From Alphaproteobacteria bacterium (lineage in GTDB: Bacteria; Pseudomonadota; Alphaproteobacteria; Caulobacterales; Caulobacteraceae), in assembly GCA_018820665.1 (NCBI GenBank), contig JAHJNW010000111.1:1-54881 (forward strand): a stretch of DNA of 54,881 bases. The letters are read 5' to 3'. Positions 7,418 to 19,338 of this stretch are shown piece after piece; the stretch's first letter is position 1, and each line of letters begins with the position of its first letter. The notes beneath the pieces were generated by a model. It saw only the letters and a list, made by a program, of their open reading frames with translations. It did not search any database and was not told the origin of the DNA. Made by a program: the position numbers and the translations under genes.

Positions 7418-8077
7418 TCAGTCCACCGCCGGCGGGGCCGGCATCAGGTCGCCGAACGGCGCCGCGTCCTCCAGCGCCCGGCGGAATGAGGGGCGCGCCA
7501 TCAGCCGGGCGTGCAGCGCCCTGAGCCGCGGCCGGTCGCCGAACGGGACCAATCGCCGGGCATAGGTCAGGATCGGCGCGGCGGCGCAGTCGGCGAGGGT
7601 GAAGGTCTCGCCCGCCGACCAGGTCCGCCCGTCGCCGAGCCGGTCCTCCAGCCAGTCCCAGGCCCCGGCGAGGATGTCGAGGTCCTGGGCGTCGCCGTAG
7701 GGATCTTCGTTTCCGGCCGGACGGAATTTCCGCGGGATGATGCGGTTCATCGGCCCGCCGACATAGGTGTCGACGATGCGGTCGATCAGGCGCGCCTCCA
7801 GCGCCGCTTCGGGCCCGGCGGGGATCAGGCGGCCGCCGCCGGCGCGCTGGTCCAGATATTCGATGACGACGGTGGACTCGATCAGACGACGGTCGCCGTC
7901 GACGAGGACCGGCATCTTGCCGAAGGGCGAGACGGCCCGGAACGCGGCCATGCCCGCTTCGTCGCCCGCATCGACCAGCCGGGGTTCGAACGGCAGGTCC
8001 AGCTCATACAGGGCGACCGAGGCCTTCTGGCCGTAGGCCGAGTACGGGTGCGACCAGAGAATCAGCGGCGGGGTCAT
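7418..8077 (-). CDS. Glutathione S-transferase family protein
   Basis: 219 aa. The N-terminal thioredoxin-like domain starts ILWSHPYSAYGQKASVALYE (Ser/Tyr at the usual catalytic position) and has the cis-proline GKMPVLVDGDRRLIESTVVIEYLD. The helical C-terminal domain has the capping-box LADCAAAPILTYARR. Last gene of a four-gene operon; its ATG overlaps the stop of the SRPBCC gene by 4 bp (8074-8077). Probably conjugates or isomerises a small electrophile. Confidence 0.9.
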   Translation of the reverse strand: MTPPLILWSHPYSAYGQKASVALYELDLPFEPRLVDAGDEAGMAAFRAVSPFGKMPVLVDGDRRLIESTVVIEYLDQRAGGGRLIPAGPEAALEARLIDRIVDTYVGGPMNRIIPRKFRPAGNEDPYGDAQDLDILAGAWDWLEDRLGDGRTWSAGETFTLADCAAAPILTYARRLVPFGDRPRLRALHARLMARPSFRRALEDAAPFGDLMPAPPAVD

Positions 8078-8565
8078 CGCGCGTGGTCTTCCAGGTCGCG
8101 GGCCAGCCCTTCCAGCATCTCACGGCAGCCATGCTCGCGCATGGCGATGTGATCCGCGCTCTCGAGGAAGGCTCCCTGTTCGGTATAGATCAGGCGGGTG
8201 CCGGCGCCGTCCGCGACCAGTTCGGTGGTGGCCAGGGAGGCCGAGTTGCGCACCGGTCCGTCGGGGGTCTCGCGCCCCATGACATAGGCGATGACGATCC
8301 GCTGGTCGGGGACGATGTCCAAGTGCCGGGTCTCGTTGAACCAGACGTCGTTCTCCTCGCCGCCGTGCCGGAACCGCCCCCCGGAACAGCCCCCGATGCG
8401 GAAATCGTGGCTCCATTCGTGGATCGTGAAGCCCTTGCCCTCGACGAACCAGCGGCGGAAGGCCACCGGATCGGCATAGGCGGCGAACACCCGGGCCGGC
8501 GCGGCGTCGAAGCGGCGCTCGATCACGAAGGTCCCATGGGCGACGGCGGGTGTCGGTACGGTCAT
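8074..8565 (-). CDS. SRPBCC (AHSA1-like) domain protein
   Basis: 163 aa. FVIERRFDAAPARVFAAYADPVAFRRWF at the start is the classic AHSA1/START-like opening, followed by DFRIGGCSGGRF and DIVPDQRIVIAY, with GTRLIYTEQGAFLE near the end. These proteins form a helix-grip pocket for hydrophobic ligands. It is followed by GST (4-bp overlap) and preceded by a second SRPBCC gene. The ArsR-SRPBCC pairing is common and points to a ligand-responsive stress module, but the ligand is unknown. Confidence 0.9.
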   Translation of the reverse strand: MTVPTPAVAHGTFVIERRFDAAPARVFAAYADPVAFRRWFVEGKGFTIHEWSHDFRIGGCSGGRFRHGGEENDVWFNETRHLDIVPDQRIVIAYVMGRETPDGPVRNSASLATTELVADGAGTRLIYTEQGAFLESADHIAMREHGCREMLEGLARDLEDHAR

Positions 8566-8575
8566 CGAGGGCTCC

Positions 8576-9019
8576 TCAGGCGGTGATTTCCACAGCGAGA
8601 TTGTCCAGCGCGGCCTGATAGCCGTGCAGGGCGCCGGCGATCATGTCTGGCTCGGCGGCCGCGATCTGGACGGTCAGCCGCAGGCGGGTCCCGCCTTCGA
8701 TCGGCTCCAGTTCCGTGGCGTTGAGGGAGTGGCTGAGGACGGCGTCCTGATCGCGCGTCGTTTCAGACAGGACGATCCGCCGGTCGGGGATGATCTCCAG
8801 ATAGCGGTTCTCGACCCGGTACCGCAGGTCATCCGGCGGGCCGCAGCGGCACAGATCGAGCCCGCCCGGGCGGAAATCCGATTGATCATAGACCAGCCGG
8901 CTGCCGACCGGCACGGCCCAGCGCTCGCGGGCGGCGGGGTCGGCGAGCGCGGCGAACACGCGGGCCGGCGCGGCGTCATAGCGGCGTTCGAAATCCAGTT
9001 GGTGGAAGATCAGGCTCAT
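8576..9019 (-). CDS. SRPBCC (AHSA1-like) domain protein
   Basis: 147 aa, paralogous to its downstream neighbour: LDFERRYDAAPARVFAALADPAARERWA, then DFRPGGLDLCRCGPPDD and EIIPDRRIVLSE. The CRCG segment adds two cysteines the other copy replaces with CSG. Its start overlaps the stop of the ArsR-family regulator by 4 bp, so translation is probably coupled. Confidence 0.9.
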   Translation of the reverse strand: MSLIFHQLDFERRYDAAPARVFAALADPAARERWAVPVGSRLVYDQSDFRPGGLDLCRCGPPDDLRYRVENRYLEIIPDRRIVLSETTRDQDAVLSHSLNATELEPIEGGTRLRLTVQIAAAEPDMIAGALHGYQAALDNLAVEITA

Positions 9020-9363
9020 GTTCGGGTCTCCGGGTCGGGGCGGGTCTCTTCGAGGTAGACCCCCAACCGTTCGAGGCTGCGCTCGACGGACCGGCGGCGG
9101 TCATTGATCCAGCGCTCCGCGGCGCTGAGGGCCAGGGGCTCGACGCGGCAGGTGCGAACGCGGCCGACCTTCTGCGACGTCACCAGTCCGGAGGCCTCGA
9201 GAATCTTGAGATGCTGGACCACCGCCGACATCGACATCGGCAGGGGGCTGGCGAGTTCGCTGACCGTGGCCGGACCGGCCGACAGCCGCTCGACCATGCA
9301 GCGCCGGGTCGGGTCCGACAGGGCCTGGAAGGCGAGATCGAGCGGCTGTTGATGCTGAAGCAT
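9016..9363 (-). CDS. ArsR-family transcriptional regulator
   Basis: 115 aa winged helix-turn-helix: ALSDPTRRCMVERLSAGPATVSELA, then the recognition region MSMSAVVQHLKILEASGLVTSQKVGRVRTCRVEP. No metal-binding ELCVC motif, so it belongs to the non-metal subgroup that sits in front of SRPBCC genes. First gene of the regulator-SRPBCC-SRPBCC-GST operon, which it probably represses. Confidence 0.93.
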   Translation of the reverse strand: MLQHQQPLDLAFQALSDPTRRCMVERLSAGPATVSELASPLPMSMSAVVQHLKILEASGLVTSQKVGRVRTCRVEPLALSAAERWINDRRRSVERSLERLGVYLEETRPDPETRT

Positions 9364-9468
9364 TCACTTAAGTATCACGCGATGGGATCGGCAGGCAAGC
9401 CCACGACGGCAACGGCTCGTTAATCGGCGCGGCGCACCCTCCGTCTTGACCCCCTTCGGAGCGACGCG

Positions 9469-9852
9469 ATGTCGACCATCCAGACCTCCAGCTATCGCCG
9501 CCAGCGCGATCACTTCGAGCCGCAGGACGCCGATCCGCAGGAACAGCGGCGGCTGCGCGGCCTGCTGGAACAGATCGACTATTCCGCCTTCGTCGCCAAC
9601 CGCGAGGTGATCGCCGCCACCCTGCCCGGCCTGGACGCCTCGGTCTTTCAGCGACTGGCGATCCTGACGGCCACGGCGCGCGCCAAATGGGTGGCCGAAG
9701 CCCTGCGGCAGAGCGAATCCGGCGCGCCCTCGACGCCCGACCAGATCGCGCGGCTGACCTCGACCCGCACGGCCTATGAGGAGCTGGCCGAGGCCTATGA
9801 GGGCCTGCGGCGCATGGTCGAGCGCGGCTATCTGACGCTCAGGACCGGCTGA
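9469..9852 (+). CDS. Conserved-looking hypothetical protein
   Basis: 127 aa, soluble and mostly helical by composition, with no signal peptide, membrane segment or cysteine. GGAG lies 7 bp before the ATG. It abuts a convergent gene (stop codons directly adjacent at 9852/9853). I do not recognise a family. Confidence 0.7.
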   Translation: MSTIQTSSYRRQRDHFEPQDADPQEQRRLRGLLEQIDYSAFVANREVIAATLPGLDASVFQRLAILTATARAKWVAEALRQSESGAPSTPDQIARLTSTRTAYEELAEAYEGLRRMVERGYLTLRTG

Positions 9853-10809
9853 TCAGTCCAGCGGCTGCGGCCGGGTCGTGATGGGCGCATCCGGATCGGC
9901 GGGCGCCTGCTCGGCCGTGGTCGGGGGCGGTCCCGCCGGCGTGACGGGAACGATCTCGATCCGGGGCGGCGGCGTTTCGGACGCGGGCGGAGGCGCGGTT
10001 GGCGTCGCGCGAGGCGCCGCAGCGGCCGGAGGCGGCGTCCGTGCCGGTGCTGTGGCCGCCGGCCCGACCGGCACAGGCCGCTCTTCCGTCGTTTCGTCGG
10101 CCTGTGGCGAAGGCTCCGTCGGGGGCGGAGTCTCGACCGCAGCAGCGGATGGCTCGGCCTCGATGGCGGCCGTGGCCTCGACCGGGGCCGGGACGTCCGG
10201 CACGATCGGGGGCGCAGCCGCCGGCGCGGGCGCGGGCGCAGCGGGCGGACGGCTCAACATCCATCCCGCGACAGCGACGACGCCGACGGCCGCCGCGGCG
10301 AGACCGACATAGAGCGGCGTGCGGCTGGCGGGACGTCGACGCGAGGCGACAGGGATGACGGCCGCCGGCGCCGGCGCCGGCGCGATCCGGGCGGGCGGGG
10401 GGCTTTCGGTCACGGGAGCGGGCGGCGTCTCGGGGACCGGTTCGGCGACCGGCTTTTCGGGCAGCGGTTCGGCGGGCGGCAGCGGCCGCACCGTCAGGTC
10501 GGCGCGGGCGGCCGGCACGGCGCCCGGGACATCGGGGACCGGTGCGGCGGGGACCGGGGCCGCAGGCACCGGGGCGGGAGCGGGAGCCGCTTTTCGCGCC
10601 GGCGCCGCCGCGGGGATCATCGAGCCGCTCAGGATCGAGCCCGAAGGCGGGGCCGTGGGCCTGGGCGGCTCGGGCAGCGGCGGCATCTCGCCGCCTTTCG
10701 GCAGCGGGCCGGCGCGGAACACGGTCTGCGGCGGGCGGCCCCAGGTGACCTGCCGACGGGCGAAGGGAGCGGGCGAACCATTCAGCGGCTGATCGTCGTC
10801 GGTGGACAT
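9853..10809 (-). CDS. Proline/alanine-rich single-pass membrane protein, unknown function
   Basis: 318 aa with one transmembrane helix near residues 163-185 (LYVGLAAAAVGVVAVAGWML). Flanking segments are extremely Pro/Ala-rich and carry no folded domain that I can see. The N-terminal cytoplasmic part has GSILSGSMIPAAAPARK. GGGAGAG precedes the ATG. The layout resembles a TonB-, SPOR- or LysM-type spacer protein without the terminal domain. The long open frame in GC-rich repeats could be partly fortuitous, but its ribosome site and start support a gene. Confidence 0.65.
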   Translation of the reverse strand: MSTDDDQPLNGSPAPFARRQVTWGRPPQTVFRAGPLPKGGEMPPLPEPPRPTAPPSGSILSGSMIPAAAPARKAAPAPAPVPAAPVPAAPVPDVPGAVPAARADLTVRPLPPAEPLPEKPVAEPVPETPPAPVTESPPPARIAPAPAPAAVIPVASRRRPASRTPLYVGLAAAAVGVVAVAGWMLSRPPAAPAPAPAAAPPIVPDVPAPVEATAAIEAEPSAAAVETPPPTEPSPQADETTEERPVPVGPAATAPARTPPPAAAAPRATPTAPPPASETPPPRIEIVPVTPAGPPPTTAEQAPADPDAPITTRPQPLD

Positions 10810-10906
10810 ACACTCTCCCGCGCCGGCGAGGCGCGCTTCAGAAACGCGAAGGCGGAGCCAACGGTGCGGGCTGATCTGGCCCGTTTCGTGACGCCAGCCT
10901 ACCGGC

Positions 10907-11676
10907 TCAGTTCTTGAGCCGGTAGCCGGTCCGGAACATCCAGCCGACGACGGCCAGACAGATCAACAGGAAACACAGCGTCGCCGTCAGGCTGATGCCG
11001 ATGCCGACGTCGCCCGAGCCGTAGAAGGTCCAGCGGAAACCGGAGATCAGATAGACCAGCGGATTGAACAGGGTCACGGTCCGCCACGCCTCGGGCAGCA
11101 TGTCGATCGAATAGAAGGAGCCGCCGAGGAAGGTCAGGGGCGTGACCACCAGCATGGGGATCATCTGCAGCTGTTCGAAACCGTTGGCCCAGATGCCGAT
11201 GATGAAGCCGAACAGGCTGAAAGTGGTCGAGATCAGGATCAGAAAGGCCAGCATCTCGACCGGGTGGAGGATCTCCAGCGGCACGAACAGGGCGGCCGTG
11301 GCGAGGATGATCAGGCCCAGAATTGCCGACTTGGTCGCCGCCGCGCCGACATAGGCGAGGACGATCTCCAGCGGCGACACCGGGGCCGACAGCAGCTCGT
11401 AGATGGTGCCGGTGAATTTCGGGAAGTAGATGCCGAAGGAGGCGTTGAAGATCGACTGGGTGAACAGGCTGAGCATGATCAGGCCCGGGACGATGAAGGC
11501 GCCGTAGGGCACGCCGTCGATCTCGGTCATGCGGCTGCCGATGGCCGAGCCGAAGACGACGAAATAGAGCGAGGTGGTGATCACCGGGGTGACCAGCGAT
11601 TGCCAGATGGTGCGCAGGGCGCGGGCCATTTCGAAGCGGTAGATGGCCCAGACGCCATGGCCGTTGAAGGTCATGC

Positions 11677-11680
<4 letters not shown>
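10907..11680 (-). CDS. ABC-2 type transporter, permease
   Basis: 257 aa. The start ATG overlaps the stop of the ATPase gene as ATGA; the longer open frame upstream is a shadow of that gene. Six hydrophobic segments, with the ABC-2 signature [20 protein letters not shown] near the end. Together with the adjacent ATPase it forms a two-gene inner-membrane exporter of the drug, polysaccharide or NodIJ type. Substrate unknown. Confidence 0.93.
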
Positions 11681-12615
<935 letters not shown>

Positions 12616-12719
12616 TCGCGCCCTCCCTGAGCGGCCAGCAGATATGCGTCCGGGGGTCGCACCTCAAGGCCGGAACGAAGATAGCGGAGCCATATTCGGC
12701 GTCAGGGGTTGATGAGGCC

Positions 12720-13637
12720 GTGCCAAACGCCCTCGCCTCCCTCCGTTCACGACTGGCCCAACTGGGCGAGACCGGCCGCAGGCGGTCGCCCCTGCTGCGC
12801 CGCATCCCGCCGTTGCATGAGCTGCTCGAGCTCACGGCGCGGGTCGGCTACGGGGCCCGGGGGTTCGTCTATCTGTCGGTCGGCCTGCTGGTCCTGTTCG
12901 CGATGCTGAACATGGTCGGCGACGCGGTCGGCGTCCGCGGGGCGCTGGAATGGTTGTCCCAACGCCCGCTGGGGCGGGTGTGGATGTTGCTGGTCGGCCT
13001 CGGGCTGAGCGCCTTCGTCATGTGGCGGGTGCTTCAGTCCGTCTTCGACGCGGACCACGAGGGCACCTCGCGCGACGGTCTGATGACCCGGGCGAGTCAG
13101 CTGGGTAGCGGCTTCGGCTACAGCGCCATGGCCTTCGCCGCCTTCAGCCTGTTCGCGGGTCAGAGGGCGGAGAATCCTTCGGAGGGGGTGAGCCGCAGCC
13201 AGGAGCGGGCGGCGATGCTGCTCGACCTGCCCTTCGGTCGCTGGCTGCTGATCGCCGCGGGGCTGGTCATCTTCGGCATAGGCATCGGCAACGTCGTCAA
13301 GGCGTGGCGCGAGGACTTCAGCGAATATCTCGACTGCTCCGCCCACACCTGCCAGCGGGTGACGCCCCTGGCCCGCGTCGGCCATGTGGCGCGCGGCCTG
13401 GCCTATCTGCCCCTCGCCGGGCTGGTGGTGGTGGCGGGCTGGCATACCCGGGCGGCCGAGGTGACCAGTTTCGGCGCGGCGCTGGAAATGGTGGAACGGC
13501 AGACGGCGGGCCGCTGGATCATCGGCCTGATCGCCCTGGGCTTTGTCGCTTTCGGCGCCTTTGCCTTCGTCGAGGCCCGGTTTCGCCGCATCCGCCCGCC
13601 CCGAGATCTGAAACATCCGCCAAGCCCGCTGGGCTGA
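12720..13637 (+). CDS. DUF1206 domain membrane protein
   Basis: 305 aa from a GTG; no ATG is available in frame nearby. Six hydrophobic segments arranged as three repeats of the DUF1206 type: ARVGYGARGFVYLSVGLLVL (about 41-60), then ASQLGSGFGYSAMAFAAF and ARVGHVARGLAYLPLAGLVV. Function unknown; family members are inner-membrane proteins of bacteria. A GGAAC motif lies at 12672 but lacks a good partner. Confidence 0.85.
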   Translation: MPNALASLRSRLAQLGETGRRRSPLLRRIPPLHELLELTARVGYGARGFVYLSVGLLVLFAMLNMVGDAVGVRGALEWLSQRPLGRVWMLLVGLGLSAFVMWRVLQSVFDADHEGTSRDGLMTRASQLGSGFGYSAMAFAAFSLFAGQRAENPSEGVSRSQERAAMLLDLPFGRWLLIAAGLVIFGIGIGNVVKAWREDFSEYLDCSAHTCQRVTPLARVGHVARGLAYLPLAGLVVVAGWHTRAAEVTSFGAALEMVERQTAGRWIIGLIALGFVAFGAFAFVEARFRRIRPPRDLKHPPSPLG

Positions 13638-13774
13638 TTTAGGGTGACGCGGCGGAAGCGGCGTTTCGGCGCCACGCCTGTTCGCAAACCGGCGCTCAGG
13701 GCGCTGAGGATTCCCCCGCCGGTTGACCCGGACCGGCGGCTTGTTCATCACCATACCCAGCGGCGTGTCACGGA

Positions 13775-15586
<1,812 letters not shown>

Positions 15587-15660
15587 CCGCGTTCGCAACC
15601 GCCCCTTAAGCATTCACAGCGAAGGTCCTGTTCTCACACGCTCAGGACGTCCGCCCCTCC

Positions 15661-16530
15661 ATGTTCCAGATCATCGGCATCGTCCTTCTGTTCGGCATGG
15701 TGTTCGGCGGCTACACCATCGCCGGCGGCAAGATGGGGGTGATCCTTCACTCCCTCCCCTATGAGATGATGATGATCGGCGGCGCCGCGGTCGCGGCCCT
15801 CGTCATGTCCAACTCGCCAGCAACGCTGAAGGGGCTGCTGGGCAGCTTCGGCCGCATGTTCGGCGGCAACAAATGGAAGAAGCAGGACTACAAGGACCTG
15901 CTCAGCCTGCTGTTCCAGCTGACCAAGACGATGAAGTCCAAGGGCGTCATCGCCCTGGAAAGCCACATCGAAAAGCCGGCCGAGAGCGCCATCTTCCAGA
16001 AATATCCCAAGGTGCTGAAGGATCATTTCGCCACCGACTTCATCTGCGACACCCTGCGGATGATGACCATGAACCTCGAGGATCCGCACCAGATCGAGGA
16101 CGCCATGGACAAGCAGCTGGAGAAGCACCACCACGAGGCGCTCGGGCCCGCGCATGCACTGCAGAACATGGCCGACGCCCTGCCGGCGCTGGGCATCGTC
16201 GCCGCGGTTCTGGGGGTCATCAAGACCATGGCCGCCATCACCGAGCCGCCGGAGGTCCTGGGCGGCATGATCGGCGGCGCCCTGGTCGGCACCTTCCTCG
16301 GCGTCTTCCTGGCCTATGGCCTGGTCGGACCGTTGGCGACCCGCCTCAAGGAGGTGATCGACAGCGACAGCGCCTACTACAAGATCATCCAGTCGGTTCT
16401 GGTCGCCCACCTGCACGGCAATGCGGCGCAGATTTCGGTCGAGATCGGCCGCGGCGACATCCCCTCCTCGGCCCAGCCGTCCTTCCTCGAAATGGAAGAA
16501 TCGCTGCAGAATGCGCCCGCGGACGCCTGA
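15661..16530 (+). CDS. motA: Flagellar motor stator protein MotA
   Basis: 289 aa. FQIIGIVLLFGMVFGGYTIAGGKMGVILHSLP opens TM1, TM2 follows, and a large cytoplasmic loop carries the torque charges. ALPALGIVAAVLGVIKTMA and IGGALVGTFLGVFLAYGLVGPLA are TM3 and TM4, with the conserved Pro/Ala of the stator. MotA with MotB forms the proton-driven stator. No motB is adjacent, as in Caulobacter, where the two are separate. No strong Shine-Dalgarno is visible. Confidence 0.96.
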   Translation: MFQIIGIVLLFGMVFGGYTIAGGKMGVILHSLPYEMMMIGGAAVAALVMSNSPATLKGLLGSFGRMFGGNKWKKQDYKDLLSLLFQLTKTMKSKGVIALESHIEKPAESAIFQKYPKVLKDHFATDFICDTLRMMTMNLEDPHQIEDAMDKQLEKHHHEALGPAHALQNMADALPALGIVAAVLGVIKTMAAITEPPEVLGGMIGGALVGTFLGVFLAYGLVGPLATRLKEVIDSDSAYYKIIQSVLVAHLHGNAAQISVEIGRGDIPSSAQPSFLEMEESLQNAPADA

Positions 16531-16713
16531 TAGCCCGCGAACGGTGCGTCCCCGAGGCGACGTCAGCCCCCGCTGATCAGCCGGCTTTTGCGATCACTTC
16601 ACGACAGTTCACGAACGCGTGAGAATTTCGCTTGCGTATCCGCTCACGAAGCCGTTATCTCCGACTTGCGAGGATTCATGACCTCGTATGACCCTTCTGA
16701 AGGAAGAAACACC

Positions 16714-16953
16714 ATGCGCATCACCGCCCTGATCGCCGCCTCGGCCGCCGCTCTGGCCCTGGCCGCCTGCCAGCCCGCCGAAAAGACCGAAGAAGCCCCG
16801 GCCACCGACGTGACCGTCGAAGCCCCGGCTGCTGACGCCGCCATGGCCCCGGCCGCCGACGCGACCGCCCCGGCCGCCGACGCCGCCATGGCCCCGGCCG
16901 CTGACGCGACCGCCCCGGCCGCCGAAGCTCCGGCCACGGAAGCCGCTCACTAA
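16714..16953 (+). CDS. Small Ala-rich lipoprotein (paralog 1)
   Basis: 79 aa. The ATG at 16714 follows AAGGAAGA. A signal sequence MRITALIAASAAALALAAC carries a lipobox (LAAC, Cys about 19). The mature part is almost wholly Ala, Pro, Asp, Met and Thr, built from the near-identical repeats PAADA(A/T)(M/A)AP. It shares the opening MRI-ALI-ASAAAL-LAAC with the gene at 17131, so the two are duplicates. A strong terminator follows. Function unknown. Confidence 0.75.
   Translation: MRITALIAASAAALALAACQPAEKTEEAPATDVTVEAPAADAAMAPAADATAPAADAAMAPAADATAPAAEAPATEAAH
16834..16923 (+). repeat. Two 45-bp direct repeats inside the lipoprotein gene
   Basis: Two tandem copies (16834-16878 and 16879-16923) of a 45-bp unit starting GACGCCGCCATGGCCCCGG, differing at one base. 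Each encodes 15 residues. The unit length is a multiple of three, so copy-number change would keep the frame. Confidence 0.85.
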
Positions 16954-16987
16954 GCGTGACGGATTGACGGACCTTCGGGTCCGACGG

Positions 16988-17017
16988 AAAGGGCCGCCCG
17001 AAGGGGCGGCCCTTTTT
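16988..17017 (+). terminator. Rho-independent terminator
   Basis: GGGCCGCCC/GGGCGGCCC stem (nine pairs) with a GAAG loop, preceded by AAA and followed by TTTTT. Ends the first small lipoprotein gene. Confidence 0.92.
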
Positions 17018-17130
17018 CGTTGCGCGACGGTCTGCCGGACTTGCGCCAAATTCACTTGCGGGCCGACGCCGCGCCCCGGTATCCCGGGGGCTCGGGACAC
17101 AGTCGTCCGCTCGAACGAAGGATATCCGCC

Positions 17131-17409
17131 ATGCGCATCGTCGCCCTGATCGTCGCCTCGGCCGCCGCCCTGACGCTGGCCGCCTGCGGCAACAACGCCG
17201 AAGAGACCGCGCCCGAAGCCTCGACCGAAGCCGCCGAGGCCTCGGGCATCGCCGACCAGGCCGCCGTGACGGTGACCGAAGACCAGGCCGCCGCCGACGC
17301 CAAGGCCGCCGCCGACGCCGCCGCCGCCTCTGAAGTCGCCCAGACCGCCCCGGCTGCCGCGCCCGCGGTGACCGAGCCTGCGCCGACCATGCCTGCCGAG
17401 GGCCACTGA
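17131..17409 (+). CDS. Small Ala-rich lipoprotein (paralog 2)
   Basis: 92 aa. GAAGGAT precedes the ATG. MRIVALIVASAAALTLAAC is a signal with a LAAC lipobox (Cys 19), closely matching the upstream paralog. The mature part is Ala/Glu/Asp-rich with coiled-coil-like stretches (DQAAADAKAAADAAAASE). Followed by its own terminator at 17441. Function unknown; possibly envelope-associated. Confidence 0.75.
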   Translation: MRIVALIVASAAALTLAACGNNAEETAPEASTEAAEASGIADQAAVTVTEDQAAADAKAAADAAAASEVAQTAPAAAPAVTEPAPTMPAEGH

Positions 17410-17440
17410 CGCCGGTCCGCCGGAAGACCCTCGCAATCGG

Positions 17441-17466
17441 GGCCGCCCACGGGCGGCCTCTTTTCG
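17441..17466 (+). terminator. Rho-independent terminator
   Basis: GGCCGCCC/GGGCGGCC stem with a minimal AC loop (17441-17458), then TCTTTTCG. It ends the second lipoprotein gene, about 32 bp before mnmC. Confidence 0.85.
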
Positions 17467-17497
17467 TTGGGGCCCCGCCCCGGCTACGGACTCAGCC

Positions 17498-19315
17498 ATG
17501 ACCGACGACCGTTCGCCAAGACTGGTCTGGACCGCGGACGGCGCGCCGCGCTCGGGCCGGTTCGACGATGTCTATTTCTCACGCGAAGACGGTCTGGCCG
17601 AGAGCCGGGCCGTGTTCCTCGCCGGATGCGGCCTGCCCCAGGCGTGGCTCGGACGGCGCCGTTTCACGGTGGCCGAGCTGGGCTTCGGCACCGGCCTGAA
17701 CATCGTCGCCCTGCTGGATCTGTGGCGCCGCGAGGGGCCGGCGGACGGACGGCTGAACATCTTCTCAATCGAGGGCTATCCGCTGAGCCGGGCCGAGGCC
17801 GCGCAGGCGCTCGGGAACTGGCCGGAGCTGGCCGACGTCGCACGGGCGCTGCTGGACGACTGGCCGGAGCCGACGCCCGGCTTTCACCGCATCGATTTGC
17901 CCGGATTCAACGCGACCCTCGACCTCGCCGTCGGCGAGGCGGCCTGGGCGCTGACGCAATGGTCGGGCCGGGCCGACGCCTGGTTCCTCGACGGCTTCGC
18001 GCCCTCGACCAATCCGGGCATGTGGTCGGACGCCGTTCTGGACGGCGTCGCGGCCCGCTCGGCGCCCGGCGCCCGGGTGGCGACCTTCACGGTGGCGGGA
18101 AGCGTCCGGCGCGGCCTCGCCGAGCGCGGTTTCGCCGTCGAGAAGAAGCCCGGCCACGGGCGCAAGCGCGAGCGGCTGGAGGCGAGCCTGCCCGGCGGCG
18201 CGACCGGCGGGCCGGTTCCCACCATCGCCATCGTCGGCGCCGGCATAGCGGGCGCGGCCCTTGCGCGCGCCTTCGCGGCCGCGGGTGTTGGCTGCACGGT
18301 CGTGGAAGCGGGGGGTCCGGGCGCCGGGGGATCTGGATTTCCGGCGGCCCTCGTCACGCCCCGGCTCGACGCCGGCGATGGCGATATCGCGGCGCTTCAC
18401 GCCCAGGCGCTCGGTCGGGCGCGCACCCTGTATGCGGCGGTCCCGGGGGCGATCCTCGCCGACGGCGTGCTGCAGCTGGAGCAGATGGCGCGCGACGCCG
18501 GGCGCTTCGCCAAGGTGGCGGCGCAGGATATCTGGCCCGAGGGGGCGATGGCGACCGTGACCGCCGCCGATTGCGCCGACCGGCTTGGCGAGCCGGTTGA
18601 GGGCGGCGGCCTGCTGATGCGCGACGCCTTCGCCCTTGCGCCGAGGCCGGTGCTGGAGGCGTGGCTGGCCGACGCCGGGCGGATCACTGGCGCCGTGGCG
18701 CGAATCGAACCGGGACCGGCGGGGTGGCGGCTGCTCGACGGCGCCGGTCAGATCATGCTCGAGGCGGAGGTCGTCATCCTGGCCGCCGGCTGGGGCGCTG
18801 CGGGCCTGGCGCAGGCCCTGCCGCTGGCGCCGGTGCGAGGACAGGCGGACTGGGTGGAGGGCGTGACCGTCCCGCCGGTCGCCTGGGGCGGCTACGCCGT
18901 GCCGACCGGCGACGGCCTGTTGTTCGGGGCGACCCACGACCGGGGCGAGACCACGACCGCGACCGACCCGGAATCCACGGCCCGCAACCTCGCGACCTTG
19001 ACCGCCCGTCTGCCGCAGCTCGCCGGCCGGATCCGGGGCGGCGAAGGGGCCAGCCGGGCCGCAGTCCGGGCTACGACCCCCGACCGCCTGCCATTGGCCG
19101 GCGCGCTCGCGCCGGGCCTGTTCACGCTGGGCGGGCTGGGATCGCGCGGCTTCTGCGTCGCGCCGCTTCTGGCGGAGCACGTCGCGGCGATGGTGCTGGA
19201 CACCCCGTCGCCCCTGCCGGTCGCGCTCGCCGCGCGGGTCCAGCCGAGTCGTTTCAAAATCACCGACCCGCTTGCGCAACAGCCGCTGGAGAGAGAGGCT
19301 TTCCCGCGGGGCTGA
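17498..19315 (+). CDS. mnmC: Bifunctional tRNA modification enzyme MnmC (MnmC1 methyltransferase + MnmC2 FAD oxidoreductase)
   Basis: 605 aa. The N-terminal half has the SAM site ELGFGTGLN (60-68) and DAWFLDGFAPSTNPGMW (160-176); the C-terminal half is a DAO-type FAD oxidoreductase with the dinucleotide loop GAGIAGAALARAF (247-259). The enzyme completes mnm5s2U34 in tRNA: the FAD part removes the carboxymethyl group, and the methyltransferase adds the final methyl. Fused form as in E. coli. It begins after the small lipoprotein terminator. Confidence 0.94.
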   Translation: MTDDRSPRLVWTADGAPRSGRFDDVYFSREDGLAESRAVFLAGCGLPQAWLGRRRFTVAELGFGTGLNIVALLDLWRREGPADGRLNIFSIEGYPLSRAEAAQALGNWPELADVARALLDDWPEPTPGFHRIDLPGFNATLDLAVGEAAWALTQWSGRADAWFLDGFAPSTNPGMWSDAVLDGVAARSAPGARVATFTVAGSVRRGLAERGFAVEKKPGHGRKRERLEASLPGGATGGPVPTIAIVGAGIAGAALARAFAAAGVGCTVVEAGGPGAGGSGFPAALVTPRLDAGDGDIAALHAQALGRARTLYAAVPGAILADGVLQLEQMARDAGRFAKVAAQDIWPEGAMATVTAADCADRLGEPVEGGGLLMRDAFALAPRPVLEAWLADAGRITGAVARIEPGPAGWRLLDGAGQIMLEAEVVILAAGWGAAGLAQALPLAPVRGQADWVEGVTVPPVAWGGYAVPTGDGLLFGATHDRGETTTATDPESTARNLATLTARLPQLAGRIRGGEGASRAAVRATTPDRLPLAGALAPGLFTLGGLGSRGFCVAPLLAEHVAAMVLDTPSPLPVALAARVQPSRFKITDPLAQQPLEREAFPRG

Positions 19316-19338
19316 TCCACTTCGTCCGGAGATCAAAC

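Noticed and set aside
12672..12695. EcfG-like promoter before the DUF1206 gene (GGAAC-N16-TATT)
   Set aside because: The -10 has two mismatches (TATT instead of CGTT). In a genome this GC-rich a lone GGAAC is weak evidence.
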